DNA from: Larus michahellis
Lineage: Eukaryota > Chordata > Aves > Charadriiformes > Laridae
NCBI RefSeq assembly: GCF_964199755.1
Contig: NC_133897.1
Location: 167,536,678 to 167,600,677 of the forward strand
DNA length: 64,000 nucleotides
Direction: 5' to 3'
Shown: positions 12,577-25,687 of the stretch, piece by piece
Numbering within the stretch: the stretch's first letter is position 1
How the letters are laid out: every line of letters begins with the position of its first letter
Position numbers and translations under genes: made by a program
The notes under the pieces: model-generated
What the model was told of the DNA's origin: nothing
Seen by the model: the letters and a program-made list of their open reading frames with translations, nothing else
Databases searched by the model: none

Positions 12577-15273
12577 TGTGTGTGTGTGTATAAGCACCCC
12601 AAGAACTCACACTCTGAATAGATGAAGGTATGAGAAAATGAGAGAGAAGTTTGTTTCAGCAGGAAACAGCTCTAGGAATGGGATTTCTCTCATCCAGGTT
12701 TAGCTCCTGAAAAGCTGAGAAGTTGATGCCTTTCAAAATTCACTGCATCCTTAAGCAAAATCATGAAATGGGATGAAAACTGTTTGGGAGATGCCTTTCT
12801 CTCTCTCTGTTGTCCAGAAAGAAAACCAAGATATCTAATTTGCATCAGATGATTAACTTCTAGACAAATTTTAGCCTCTTTTTATGAGTTTTCAAGCCAC
12901 TGTTTTGTCTTTCCCCCCATGTAGGGTGAGGGGTGAGAAACCAGCGGTCATCTGGCTACATGCAGTTCCTCATGAGTTGTTCAAATGTAGGCGCAATGCA
13001 AGACCAATGATATTAGCTTTATGTTTCCACACTAACAATAGAGCTGAGTTGGTGAGTGACTAACAGGTCAACAAAGCAGCATCTCACATGAGCCAAAAGG
13101 CAGCTAAGTGATCCAGGGACTGGCGGGGAACCTGGGGTTCTTAGACAAAAATCCTTGTCTAGAATTGAGTCATCATGACAGCATTAACGATAAGGGATAA
13201 GTCAGGGAAATAATGAGAAAATGCTTTTACTACGTCATTACAGAAAAAGGGCAAAATGCAAATTAAGCCACTATTGCTGAAAATGAGAAAGAATGGATGA
13301 ATCTGATTAAAACTGGGAATCCAGAGAGGCTGAAGCTGCAGAATAATGCATCGTTTTCCCTTGAAAAATCCCAAACCAAAGAAATGATAAAAACTTATAT
13401 TAGAGTCCAAAATTCTCTCTTCCAAGAATGCCTTTGAACTCTCTTGTCAGAGACATTTTAAAATGCTCAGCATGTCACTTCAAAGAAGTGGAAAAAATCT
13501 CAGGAATAAACCTGTAACCAGGATAGGTGCTCTTCTAGAAGACTCCTGAGCTTTCCTAAAGGTTAGTAACAGCAGTAGAGTAGGAAAAGACAACCCAATG
13601 GACTCCAGGGCCAGGACTCTTTTGGGGAAACCTCTTACAGAAATAGGTTCTCCAAGGTCTTAAAGCCCCTTGGAGTTCAATTTAAGGTCTGAATTCCTAA
13701 GTAACTTCTCTGCAGTCATGTTACTTCATCTCCCCTAGCAGGCACAACCATACCTGTCCTACACCTCTACTGAGTCCTGAGCTAGTTATAGTCAGTCAAA
13801 CATCTATAGCACATGTGTAATCACCTCTTCATTAGAGGTTTGAAGAAGCAGAGCCTTGACCAAAAGCCTGTTTCACACAGTGTGAACCTTTCTATTGATG
13901 TGTGTAAGGCTCTGGAGTGGAGAGCAAATGTGTGTGGAGACCGTTATTCCTCCTTACCCCCCTGAGTAGATCAGGGCTGAGATGTCTTGCTGGGAAAGGT
14001 AGAAAAGGCATGAACTTAACCTGGATGCAGAAGGGTTCGGCTATTGACCTAAATAGTTGTTGCACACAGAAAAAAGTGGTTTAGCACCTCTCTTCACCAC
14101 CCTCACTCCACATCTTGACTCAGAGACCCCATCACATGACAACAGCACCGGTATGGAAAACCCTGCTTCATCAAGAGCATGTGAAAAGAGCTTTGGATTT
14201 GTTTGCTTGTTGGAGTCTATAAGGGTATTTTCCCTTTTAAAATCCTACTCTGTCTTTCTTTCTCCTCATCAATTAGTACCTGGGAGCCTCATTTCTAAAG
14301 TTAATGGTAGGGGAGTACTTATCATGCAGATGCCAAGGAAGCAGTCTCCTTAGCAACAGCAGCCATGGAAGCGCTCAGATCTGATTAGCTCTTCAACCCA
14401 TTCATGTCCCTTGCACTCCCAGCAGTGTCCTGCCTGAGGGATAAGTTGGCCTCTGTATTATTTTGCATGTCCTGGGTTATACACAATTTCCAGCGAACAT
14501 TTGAACTTACCTCTATCAGAAATCTTTCACCTTCACCATTCGAAATTGCACCCATTGAAAACTTGACTTCAGCATTCAGAAAAACAAGTCCCAGCAAAAA
14601 TATGGAAAGAAGAATATTCTTGAATTATGCAGAGAATAGATACAGGTGGAAGCTGGGAAATTTTCTTCAGTGGCGGTCCACTGCAGTGATATAATTCCCT
14701 CAGTGAAATTCAGACATAGAAAGGGAGAAGCTTGCTCTCTGACGTTCATTTTTCCACAAGCAGAGTGTTAGCTATTGCAACAGAGGGATTTGCCTGTAGG
14801 GTATGGACAAGTACTCTCTAAAACCATAACTGCCAGATATTCTGGGAGCAAGCTATAGTTCCACGGCAGCTGCCATCTCTGGCTAATGACCTACTGAGGA
14901 GACCTAGGGTAGGTCTCAGTGGAGTTGAGAGATTTATATAATTCAAAAGAGGACATTATTGGGTGTAAAATAAGCCTGATGAGTGGGAGGACAGACTAGA
15001 CAAGAAAGGGGTGTGCAATGAGAAAGTTTTGGTGCAGAAAGTATGTTTAATGAATTAATAAAATACATATGAAGAAAACAGATTGGATTACAGCAGCAAC
15101 AAAATTTAAAGCATGGTCCCATGGATAGTTTTATGAGTGAACAGGGAAGGAGCCAAACTGAGCCTCCTGGATCTGAAAGAGAGAGTGTAAGTTGTAGAAA
15201 GGACCATGGGAAATTTTTACACCAATTTTTGCCACACAATTTCCCATATTCTGAAACTACACCCTGGGGGTGA
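12577..15273. other. No gene seen; possible conserved noncoding block at 13.15-13.42 kb
   Basis: No exon or RNA gene was found. The AT-rich, repeat-free part at about 13150-13420 resembles conserved regulatory DNA in texture and contains a CRE-like TACGTCAT at 13231-13238. This is an impression, not an alignment result. Confidence 0.35.
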
Positions 15274-15679
15274 CATAGAATCGTAGAATCAATCATAGAA
15301 TCATAGAACAGTTTGGGTTGGAAGGTAGCTTTAAAGGTCATCTAGTCCAACCTCCCTGCCATGAGCAGGGACATCTTCTACCAGGTCAGGTGGCTCAGAG
15401 CCCTGTCCGAGCTGACCTTGAATGTTTCCAGGGATGAGGCATCTACCACCTCTCTGGGCAACCTCAGCCAGTGTTTCAGCACTCTCATTGTAAAATATTT
15501 CTTCCTTATATTTAGTCTAAATCTATCCTCTTTTAGTTTAAAACCATCACCTCTTGCCCTATTGCAACATGCCCTGCTAAAAACTTTGTCTCCATCTTTC
15601 CTGTAGGCGGCCTTTAAGTACTGGAAGGCCGCTATAAGGTCTCCCTGGAGCCTTCTCCAGGCTGAACAACCCCAACTTT
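15274..15679 (-). mobile_element. CR1 LINE 3' fragment
   Basis: Antisense CR1 fragment with its 3' end at about 15274 (CATAGAATCGTAGAATC, then CATAGAATCATAGAAC). The body matches CR1 3' consensus in order, including the CATCTAGTCCAACC and TTCTCCAGGCTGAACAACC segments, and then ends. Frames are broken by several stops, so it is an older copy. Confidence 0.88.
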
Positions 15680-16617
15680 CAACACCATGAGCTTTTCAGT
15701 ATGGAAAAGGCTTCTCCAAGCAGGAAGGGGCAGTCTTGTTCTCTCTAGCCATTGGTAAAGAAGCCTTGAGATAAATTGGTTGGAGAAAGTGCAAGGTCTC
15801 TATCACTAGAAGAGCTTTAAAAATGGTGAAGAATATGATCTGTGAGTTGCAGCATGGCAACAAATAACATTCTCCTGAAGCTGGTGGGAAATATGACCCT
15901 ACAACTCTTTGTGGTTGTGTGATCCCCCAGCAAGTGAAGCAGTATTTCCCAGATTTCCATCTGCAATGCTACTGAATATGCTAGCACAAAACATCTGTCA
16001 CTCTTGCAGCAGACGACACAGGAAATGGGTAGGTGGTCAATTCCCTTCGCATAGCATGGGATGAGCTACAGGAAAGTCTTCACGGAGTTTTAGCGGGGGA
16101 CGGGTTATGACTCATTGTGTTGCAGGAACAAAGAGCAGCAGGATTCACAGTCGACACCATTATCAACATTTCCTGCAGGTACACTTATTAAACCACTACC
16201 CCAGGAGTGGCAGCTCCTGCTTGACTTGCAATCGGTTTTGTCAGAGACTCACTCAGTCTGTGAGAAGCAGCGCCAAGGTCCTAGTGGACAGTCGTCTTCA
16301 CTATCACTGCACGGTAGTCATAGCCATGTCATATTGCTCTTTATACCTAGCAAGCTTGTTAAGTCTGACACTTGGTCAGGCACTATCTCCCCTTCGTGCT
16401 CTCTTGGCACTCCACAGTCCTGCCCTCAACATATTTACTGTGTGGGAGCTTTTTAATTTGAAGATTTGTCTCTAATCTTTCAACTTTGCACATGGCCAAC
16501 TCCATCCCAGACTCCACAATGGCAGACATAGAACAACTCACGAACCTTTTGCAGTAGCGAATTCAATCCTCAAATCCAGTCAGGATGTTGAATAACCCAC
16601 CTATTTCTCTTCTCTAG
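15680..16617. other. No gene seen
   Basis: Overlapping plus-strand frames at 16107-16475 show no family motif and look like chance. A pyrimidine-rich tract ends at 16617, just before the exon-like stretch described next. Confidence 0.45.
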
Positions 16618-16803
16618 CCCAAGAACAAGCAACTAAGCAACAAAAGAGAAACCATCCACCCACGGATCAGCTCTGATGGCTTTGTTTTCTGGATGCCTTA
16701 TGGCAAGAAAGCAAAGCAGCAGCAAAGGAACCGTGAGACAGATGTTCTTCTGCGGCATGCTCAAGAGAAGATACTGCAGGGTCCCAAGGTCACTTGTCTA
16801 ACA
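16618..16803 (+). other. Exon-like open stretch of unknown gene
   Basis: A plus-strand stretch with the hallmarks of an internal exon. A strong acceptor (TTTCTCTTCTCTAG ending at 16617) is followed by an open frame beginning PKNKQLSNKRETIHPRISSD and then GFVFWMPYGKKAKQQQRNRE, rich in charged residues. Candidate donors are AAG|GTCACT near 16790 and a GC-type AACAG|GCAAGT near 16803. An in-frame TAG forms the acceptor itself, and the frame closes after about 16840. I do not recognise the protein. It could be one exon of an unidentified gene, an exon remnant or chance; no partner exon was found. Confidence 0.3.
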
Positions 16804-19800
16804 GGCAAGTTTGGGGCTTTGTTTCAGAGAAGTCAGAGCTGAATGCAGTCATGATATGATATTCTTTGTACTGGCAAGACTTCTCTACAATGTTGCCCCA
16901 CAAATATGCACGCTGCACTGGAGGACCCTGTCTAGTCTCAAAGCATCCCCTCTCCTTGTATCTCTGTGTTTAAATCCATGCTGGGAGGCTGCAAAACCTC
17001 ATTATATCCTGACATCCTCTATGGAGGGAAACTCATTAGATTGGTTTTTTCGCCTGCATCAATAATTTAATCATTCATAATACGGTCGTAAATAAGTAAA
17101 ACCAGACAAAAGGTACAGTTCTTTGATTGAGGCTGGAGGGGAGAGGGGACAACACCGTCAGGATTTGCAGTCCAGGGAAGTTAAAGCATTTTTTATCTTT
17201 TTGAGAGCCACAGTGTTATTAATATCTTCAGCAAATGTAAACTGTCAGGATGGGAATCTATGCAGAAAGCCTCTCCGTAGGCACTGTCACCTCCGTCTCG
17301 TTTCCATAGAGACATGGGTCCCTTCTTCCAGCAGCGAAAATCCTGATTGACACTTTGTACCTTCTGAGAGGTAGAGCCTCAGCGTCATAGAAACAAGCTC
17401 TGAATGTTTATTGAAGTCCCTCATGGCAGGGGGCTGAGCTTTTCAGGGTTTCCTTATTCTATTTTCTTTTTTTAATTTTTTTTTTTTTTTAAGTTTCTCT
17501 CATGCCATGGCAAAGGTGCTGGCTTGACAGCTTTGGAGTCTGTGATGACATCTTGATTTCAGCGACCAGGTAAAACTGCAGACAAATGGCTAGTTTGCAC
17601 TCTGATTGTTAGAGAAAAGGCTGAGTAGGAGGGAAAACGAAAAGTGTTTGATTGCTTCTGATAATTAGAATTGTGAGGGAATGAGCTGTGGGTAGTTTTG
17701 GAAGGCTCTTTCACACAAGCAGAAAAAGGTGGTCACCTAAAGCCACAACAATGTGGAAAGGGCCAGACAATTTGATTTTTTTAGTGTATCCCTGAATGCA
17801 TTGCATGGTTTCGGATGAACTGGGCCCATTGAGTGGATCCATTTCTTTCTTGGATGGTGAATGGGCCTGATGTCTGGTCTGGGTGATTACACCCCTGTGT
17901 GATGCTGGTTTTGGACATTAGGCATTAAGTAAGTCCAATCCCTGAAGAGATTAAAGTGAGTGGATTAAAAGGAAAAAAAAATAATATTACCAAGTAGAGT
18001 CTTCCTGTTTGTTTTTGTTGTTTCTAGGCCCTATTTTATACTGCATGTTTTTAGCCAGCGCAGCTCCACTCTCTTGCTAGAAGGGTTGCCAGACAGTGAT
18101 TTCTCGAGATACAGGTGACAAACATCCCAGTTTTCTTGTGGGTGGTTCCAGGAGAAATCATCCCTACCATTGTACGTGATTCTATGGTTCTATGATTGTC
18201 CTCCTCTTTTGCATTGACTCTTTGTGGTTTCCTCTGGGGTCATCTAGCTTGGTCCCAGGAGGTAATATTTCAACAACCCAGGGATGCTGAAAAGGCCTAG
18301 TCTCTTTATCTAGTCTAATTTAAGGTAAAAGCAACAAAAATAGTGAAATTTGTCAGGAAAAAATGTGGATTTTGCATGATCTTGGGAGATTACTTGTGAC
18401 ATACTCTAAAAATTACATTAACCAGCTGTTCAAATCTCATGTACGAAAAGCCTGCAGGAAACAAAATTTCCTGTGCTTTCATGACATTTGGCTGCAATTC
18501 CAAATGCTTGGGTTGTACCTACAACATGTAGTGTTGCATCACTCTGTGCGTGCTTGCTGATTTAAGGTTGAGTCTGTATTTCATTTGTAATGACCGTGAT
18601 GCAGTAGATGCCCTGTGCAGAGCAGAACCTGGAAGATTTGAGTGATCTTGTCATGGAGAGGCACCCATGGGTCTGACCTTCAGTGGAAAAGAGGAAGAGA
18701 AGGTGCCTACTCTCTCAGCATCATAGTGTGGTTCCCAGGAGAGTGTCCATCATGTCAGCAAGCAGAATTTGCTGGTGGTAGGTTTTAGCAAAAATATTGG
18801 CTGGGCTCGGATGCCTTTTTTTCCAGCAGTTTCTCCACAAATGCATAGCCTTCCTGTCCCCTCAGCACTTTCTGTGACAGAGAAGGAAGAAGCCGCCATC
18901 TATGTAGGAAGGAAACTTCTATAGTGTCTCCTGTCCCACAGAAGGAGGTTTAAATGCTTCCACTTTATAGCTTGTTAGGATAGACTAGGGTTGTCTGCAC
19001 CTCCCCATGTGACCATCACTTCTGGATGGACTATCATTGATGGCCTGAATGCCACTGTCTGTGACTGAGACCTGTGGCCCATTTCATGATGCTGGAGGCA
19101 GCTTCCTGCAATTGCCACAGTGCCTGTCAGCCTGAGCGAGGACTATGGGATGTGAACAGCCTCAGAAACCATGCCCTCCTGCTGGGTCTGAGAGGCAGAG
19201 AAGTGCTAGACCCATTGTAGCATTTGCCTATACTGAGATGTGCAGGAAAGCTCACGGCACTGACTTTTATGGTGGATAGCATAGGCTGGCCTGAATGTTT
19301 GGTGTGTACAAACCTAATGAGGATCAAAGGAGGCATTAATTCAGCTAAGCTTAGCTCATTTCCAGACATGCCTGTCTGATCAAGCCAAAGGGAAGTGAGC
19401 CACATTGCATTAAGGTCACCTTAATTCTGAAGTAGATTGAAGATACAAGTCTTAAAGTCTGCCGAGTAGTTTCCTATACAGCCGTGTTTTGACTGAGTTT
19501 GGATTTGCTTTTCCAAAAGTCTGTGTAGAGGAGGCCTCCAAGATGAGGGTCTTTGGAACAGGTTAAATAAGGGTTCAGTTTCTACTTGATTGCAAGATTT
19601 AGGAACCTTAAAAGGCCATGAGAAACAAGTGACAGTGATTGCAGAGGAAACCGAAGCTGAGTAAGTGAAAGCACAGAGTGCTGATGGAGATGCTGTCCTG
19701 GGAAATCCCACACTGTCCTCTGCTTCTAACACTTGCAAATGGTTCAGCTGTGTGCCTCATTTTCCACACCTATGAAGTGAGAATGATCTGCGCTAGGTGG

Positions 19801-22149
19801 ATGTGTACTATGGAAGCAGTATATCAGTAGGGGTCCTACACGGGACAGAGGTGTCTGCAGCCAGTTTTCCTTCCTGCCTTCACCCTCAGACATTTAGGAA
19901 ATCCTTCTCTTCAACATCTGCCTGCTCTGGGAAAACCAGGACACCCACATCCCAGATGTTCCCAGAGACACTAGGGCTGCAAGCCATGCAGGTTGTAACA
20001 AAGAGCTGTTGGCCTTTCACTGACTGGAGAAGTCACTCAACGTCTAAGCTCAAACTGAATATGCACAGCTACTCAGCAGTTGTTCATGTCACCATAAGAA
20101 GAAGATCAATCGCAGGGATTATGGTGGTTAGGTCTTGCTCCAGGTTTGTGTCAAAGTCAAACCTTATTCTGTAACGAGGAAGAGGATTATTTACTTGGAA
20201 AATTTAGGCAGCTACCATGTCAGATGGATGTGTTAATGTCCATGACGTCCTTTGGGTGCCTTTGGCCACTGTTACAGAGGCACTTTAACTATGCTAGCCC
20301 CAAAAGCTGACTAGTAACAGGGCAGTCCTTGGCGTAAACTTGTCTCTGGTTTCCTAATAGAGCATGGTAGGTCAGGACTGGGTCTGGAATGTGTGTTTTT
20401 GGATGGGACACTGACTGCAAGTGAGCCAGTTTTTCTTCAGTTTTGGGTACTGTCAGGTTGCTGAGAGGTCTGCTAAGCTATGGGGACCAGGGCATAAGGG
20501 TGACCACTGCAGGTTGTAACAAGCCCAGCTAACTACTTGAATGGTGACAGAGTGACCCCAGGATTTTCTCTCCTGCCCTGGGTATGGTTAGTGCTTAAAG
20601 TCCCTCCCAGGCCTTTCTCCACCAGGAGAATGCTAAAGGTACCCCTGTACTATCTAGAAATTCTGCTTTGGTATTGTCGTCTCATCACCAGGTTTCCAGG
20701 ATCAATTAACCCATATAGCATGAAAAAATCCCCATAGTGTTTGTGAGTCTCTAAAGAGAATTTCTGGGCAAGGCAAGGGTAGCCAAGGGGAGCCAAGGTG
20801 GGGAAGAAGTGCTTTGCTCGGTATCTACGGGATCTGCTTTCATTCAAGGCTCTTTCACACTATTGTCATCTTCCCTTTAACCGTGGTTGTGATGCAGGGG
20901 CACAACACGGCCCACTGGACAGAGGGCTAGATGAGTGGGTGGGGTGGATCCTGAGCTGGTGGGAGATGACAATACAAACCACAATCTTCCCTTCTTCTCC
21001 ATTAGTCTACATCTGCCTCCACAACACAATGTGCATCTTGTGTCTTTGCCATCCACAGACTCTTGCAAATTCCAATTGTTCGTGTTCCCTTTGTTTCTAC
21101 TTCGAGATGGAGCAAGAACAAATGGACCCTGAACTCCAGGGCAGGCTATAACTAAACATCAACATAGACTACCTGAAGCACTGCAGTAATATCACTGCCT
21201 AAACTGAGGACAGCCTTTAAGGTAACAACTTGAAGTTTGGCTTCCGATGATGTCAAAATTTGCAGTGAATTTGGGAACTCCAGTTTGTGGGCTTGTAATT
21301 TTTCAAGTGTGTAACAGGGTCTGTAATCCTGGTTACAAAGAGGGATTGTTCCTCAACGCTGCTGGGAAAATAACTTTGTTTGGGTTAAGGAAGGTTTTCA
21401 TGGTATTCTAATAACACCCAGAAAATTCTGCATCAGTGAAGTGTGCAGCATGGTAGCACAGATGGTGGATTTTTTGCAACAAGGGAAATAATGGAGTTTT
21501 TTAATTGACTGGTCAAATCAGGAAAGGGCAAAATGGGGCAAGGTCAAGTCAGATGAGAAATTCTTCTAATACTTCGGTTGAATAAATCAAAGATGAAAAA
21601 AGATTTTTTTCTTGCACCAACTCAGCACATGCCTCTTAGTCCCAAAACAGATCATTCCAATGTTTTTTCTAGTTTTCTATCCTTCTTCTTCCCTCTTGTT
21701 TCCCCCCTTCTTCCTTTTGTGTTTTTTCAACTTGAAGTCAGTTTTTTTTTTTAAGTGATGATTTTTTAGAAAGAAAAAGTCAAAAAGGTTCATTTTGAAA
21801 ATGTCAAGATTCTATTCCTTTAGAAAAAAAGAAACATTTTATGCCAGCAAGTGGTTCTGTAAGCTTCAGGACTAAATGAAATATGATTTTCTAGGGACTA
21901 ATGGCATACGTTTCAGTTCTTTTATGTAATATTGGCTGAGGACATTCAGTTAGTGGTATGTGGAAGCAACGGAACTACAGTCCTCTTTAGCTTTAAGAAA
22001 TGGGATACTAAAAGTTCCCAAAAGTAGCCTAAAAAGTAATGAAATTGCCTGCCCCTTCGATAAGTATCATATGCATTTTTTTTTCACCTAAAACTGTTTG
22101 CTGAATTGAGCCCGCTTCTGCACATGGCAATCCTCCTTTCCATTTTTAA
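16804..22149. other. No gene seen
   Basis: No reading frame here carries recognisable motifs. A T-rich tract lies at about 17460-17500. At about 18178-18201 the words GATTCTATGGTTCTATGATT resemble a CR1 plus-strand terminus, but the preceding sequence does not match CR1 clearly. Confidence 0.45.
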
Positions 22150-22640
22150 TGGTTAGATATTAGTTGAAAAAAGCGTGTCACCTGCCTGCAATTCGTACTT
22201 AGTACGAACTAGTATCTGTGGGAACAGATCTAAGATAACATCCTGCTCCCTGATCAGAGTGAGCACCCAGAGCTCACCGGAGCACCATATTGATGTGATA
22301 AGTGGAGCCATTACAGCCGATTGTGTCAGTAATGAAAGTTTCACAACCTCCCTAATTACACATTGCTTTGCTGGAAAAAAGTGGCTCCAGGGGAGCAGTT
22401 AGGCCCTTCACAAACACAACCTGCCTGAAAAGCCAATAAATATGATTTACATGACTGACCGGTGCCATCACTTTGATTAAAAAAGAAGGAGATAAAAGGG
22501 GGAAAAAAAAAATAACAAAAATTTCATATATGAATGCAATACTCTGAGAAGGTCCCTCTTATTACTTTATTTAAGCTGTACTGAATAAACAAATTAAGGA
22601 GCTCATCAGTGTAGCCTCAATAGAGAAGAATAAGAAGAAG
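22150..22640. other. Possible conserved noncoding element
   Basis: An AT-rich, repeat-free block with homeodomain-like words (CCTAATTACA, CAATAAATATGATTTA) and a perfect 7-bp inverted repeat at 22192-22208 (TTCGTAC-TTA-GTACGAA). The frames crossing it are short and lack motifs. The texture resembles vertebrate developmental enhancers. Without an alignment this is a judgement only. Confidence 0.3.
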
Positions 22641-24307
22641 AAAAAAAAGAATTATCCAGTAAGTGTGAATTAATGACTTTTTCTTAACTCTGTAAGTGTC
22701 ACACCACTTCCCCACTAGTAGACAGAAGGATGCTTGTGAATATCTCTGCATTTTGGATCATGCCCCAGCAAACACAGAGGTGGTTCCTGCTTTGGTTTTG
22801 GAGAGGGTTTCAACTAGTTTGATGTGGTTAATCCATTGCTGGGCTATACCTATCCCAGGTGACTCCCTACAGATAGAGCCAGGAGCAGTAATAAGGCATT
22901 TCTTCGTTAAGTGAAGGTGGAGACCCAGTGACTGTTTAGGGATTTTCTTCTGGAACTGTCAGAAAGAAAGTAAATAACAATTATTAGATTCAAATCCGGA
23001 AGGCTCTGGAACAAAATTGGAAACCTTCCGAGCTTATCCAGCACAGTCAGGCGTTTCCATGTCTCATCCACCTTTCACACCTTTCTCAGCAGGGAATCCC
23101 CATCCTGTCCATCTCCCACCATAACTTGTCCATCAGTCCTTGTCATTTCGTCCCATTGACCCTTCATTGCCCCCTCTCTCCTTGCCCTCAGACCTCCTCC
23201 ACTGAAGCAACTGATCTTGTATTGCTGAAGGTGTGGGAGTGGGCTGTGTGGGGAAGGATGATGACGAGGACAGATTTTTCTTTTTATAGCATATTTTAAT
23301 TTTAATTTCCACAGTGTACAGTGGAGTTCTGCCCCCCTCTGCTGGAAGAGCTCAGCACCTCCAGATGAGTAGCTCTTGGCTTTTCTCTCTGCAAGACACT
23401 GGGTTGGTCCTTGCAGGAGACCCAGCCCTTTGGCCATGTCCATAGACCATGCAAAGTCTAACCCTGCCTTCCTGCACAGTTTCTCCTAGACTGTCCCAGG
23501 ATGGATTGACAGTGGCTGTACCGCTTTTGCTGGGGTGTCCCCTCAATGCATGTTTTTAACCTCTTTACTGATGACAGTAGTTGAGGGTACAAAGGCAGAG
23601 TTCAGCTGTGGACACAAATTGCATCTTCAAGCTTTCTTTATTACTCTTGATGAGAGTTTGTGGTTGAATGAACTGTAAAGAGATGAAGACACAAGGGTTA
23701 GCAGCTGTACATTAGGTGTCTTTGGCCATCACACCATGGTCTGCCTTTCCAACCTGAGCCCAAAAAGGGATATTTGGGAGCTGCCTTTGGCAATGAACGT
23801 TTAGTGCCTATTGTGAAAGGAATGAGTCTGTCTGTTTCTCCAGATGACTAGCACAAGTGCACATTACCAGTTCCATCACTCCCTGGACTGTTAGTCCTAA
23901 CAAGTTTCTCATTGGAGAGAGACCAGGGACGGAGCAGGGAATGGGGGGCTAAATCCATCTGAGTGCAAAACCTTTCCAGAAGAAGAGGGATTTGCAGAGG
24001 CAGAGTCGAGTCCTCTACTCTGATGGACTGAAGGTCTTTGGGGCCAGAACTTTGAGCCCAGCCTATTGCAAAAATCCTCATTTCAATTTAAAACACTCTG
24101 AGCTACTCTGCTGCTATGGTCCCTTCCTCCACGCCCAATGACACAGAGGTGTTCTATAGGTAACAAACCCAAGGAATGGAGAACTACCCTGCTGTAGGGG
24201 AATGGATCGAGTAGCAAAGTACCAGCCTGATAGTAGCTCCTGGGTCTCTGTGCTGCTGAGTGCTGGCTCTTCTGACCGCTGAAGTCTTTTTCGATATCCA
24301 GTAGAGC
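22641..24307. other. No gene seen
   Basis: Nothing beyond short uninformative frames was found, and no clear repeat. Confidence 0.45.
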
Positions 24308-24502
24308 TTATTCAGGCTTAGCTATTTCTTTACCTTTACCTTTCTTTGCCCTGATTTGCCTTAGCTCTTCCAGGCCTATTACCTCTCCAGCATGGGCGGG
24401 AATGTGATTGCCCGCTGTTTCATTAGACTTTCTTTTAACTGTATCCAACAAGAGCCTTGAAAAATCCATAGTCCCAGAAGGGACTCTTTCTCCCAGCCTC
24501 AT
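24308..24502 (-). other. Small coding-like ORF of unknown function
   Basis: A 64-codon minus-strand frame. From an internal methionine at about residue 12 it reads MDFSRLLLDTVKRKSNETAG, followed by a charged stretch (GLEELRQIRAKKGKGKE) before the stop at 24308. The composition is more protein-like than that of neighbouring frames, with Lys/Glu-rich helices and few Cys or Trp. It lies just past the predicted ARC poly(A) site. It could be a terminal exon of another minus-strand gene, a remnant of a retroelement, or chance. I recognise no family. Confidence 0.25.
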
Positions 24503-24767
24503 GGGTTATATTTGACTCAATCTGAGATGCTAAACAACCCCCTTAAACCACCTCCATATTTTCTAGATCCAAGCCCTCTTCTTCAAAGGCCCAGCATATT
24601 TCATTTTTATGTCAACCATGTGCTTTTGCCAAGAACGAAGGTTTCATAAGCCCAAATGCCTGACAAGACCAAATCTTCAGAGGGCAATAGATACTTGAGT
24701 CTCCCATGAACCAAGGAAAAAAGACCAGAAAGGCAGGCACAAAGTAATTGAAGCAGATATTTCAAAG

Positions 24768-24773
24768 TTTTAT
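24768..24773 (-). terminator. Candidate ARC poly(A) signal (AATAAA)
   Basis: On the minus strand AATAAA lies at 24773-24768, with U/GU-rich sequence (TTTGTGCCTGCC) about 20-45 bases downstream, as expected for cleavage near 24750. A second AATAAA is at 24832-24827. These are the first well-formed poly(A) signals I noticed below the candidate 3' exons of ARC. The assignment to ARC is inferred. Confidence 0.35.
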
Positions 24774-25687
24774 TGTATAAATCTACAAAAGGCTTTGCTA
24801 CAATAGCAAATAGAGTGTAGCACTATTTTATTGACAGGTTCTAGTGGCTTGGTGTGATCTTGTAACTCCAACATGACACATGAGGAATAAACTGCCTGAT
24901 ACAGTCAGATCTAGAGCAAGTGATGTCGGCTTACAAAGACCTTTTGGCTTCAGCCTCTATAACCTGTAGTGATTCAATGTGTTTGCCTTTTGTACAAGGT
25001 TTTTTGAATTTATAATATCTCTAGTAAAAATAAAAACTCTGAAGTAGTTTTGTCAGAGTCAAATGTAAAATTTCCTAAGGAAAAAAAAAATATCCAGTGG
25101 TTGAAATTCGCTAAAGTTTCATAGACACAACACATACACACTTCTTCATTCACTTGACTCTGCCCCAGGAAAATAAATTACCAGTCCTTCCTGGAGAGGC
25201 TGGTGATATAAACCAGGGTGCTACAAGTAAAGCTCCAATCCGCTAGGAGCAATAATTGAAATAAAATCAGTCCAGGAGATTCAGTTCCGCACAATCCAAA
25301 AAGTCAGCTGAAAATGTATAAACCTCAGGACCAAATGTTCAAGTAGCACAGATTGGCTAATTCATTCAAAAGACAGGAAAATCTATGGAAAAATAAAATG
25401 CCTATTGAGGCAGTCAGATCCCTTGAAAGGGATTGTGGAAATTAAGCACCTCAAAATCAAACATCATTTTGACCTTGAGATGATGCCTGTGAAATCTGCC
25501 TTTACATGGTTTTCATAATTTTCCAGTCCTGGACATTTTGGCTGAGCATTGTTGGAATGTACGTTATGTCCCATTGGCTTAGTTCAAACGCAACAAAACA
25601 CCACAGAATTTGGTTAAGTGGATTTGGTTGCTCAACACACATACACCCGCACTGACACACACACATTCATACCCGGGACAGTTGGCT
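24774..25687 (-). other. Candidate terminal 3'UTR exon of ARC
   Basis: A strong minus-strand acceptor, GGTTCCTCTCTCTTCCAG, ends at 25688. The sequence below it is AT-rich with no long coding frame, and it runs to two AATAAA signals. This would make a terminal UTR exon of about 0.9 kb. Mammalian ARC has introns in its 3'UTR, so a spliced 3' end is expected. Which acceptor is used cannot be settled here. Confidence 0.25.

Noticed and set aside
12485-12590. CRISPR-like or other organised array.
   Set aside because: It is a dinucleotide microsatellite with a CR1 stub. No direct-repeat and spacer structure exists anywhere in the window.
18178-18201. CR1 3' end suggested by two TTCTATG-like words.
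   Set aside because: The sequence before it does not match CR1 in order; too short to call.
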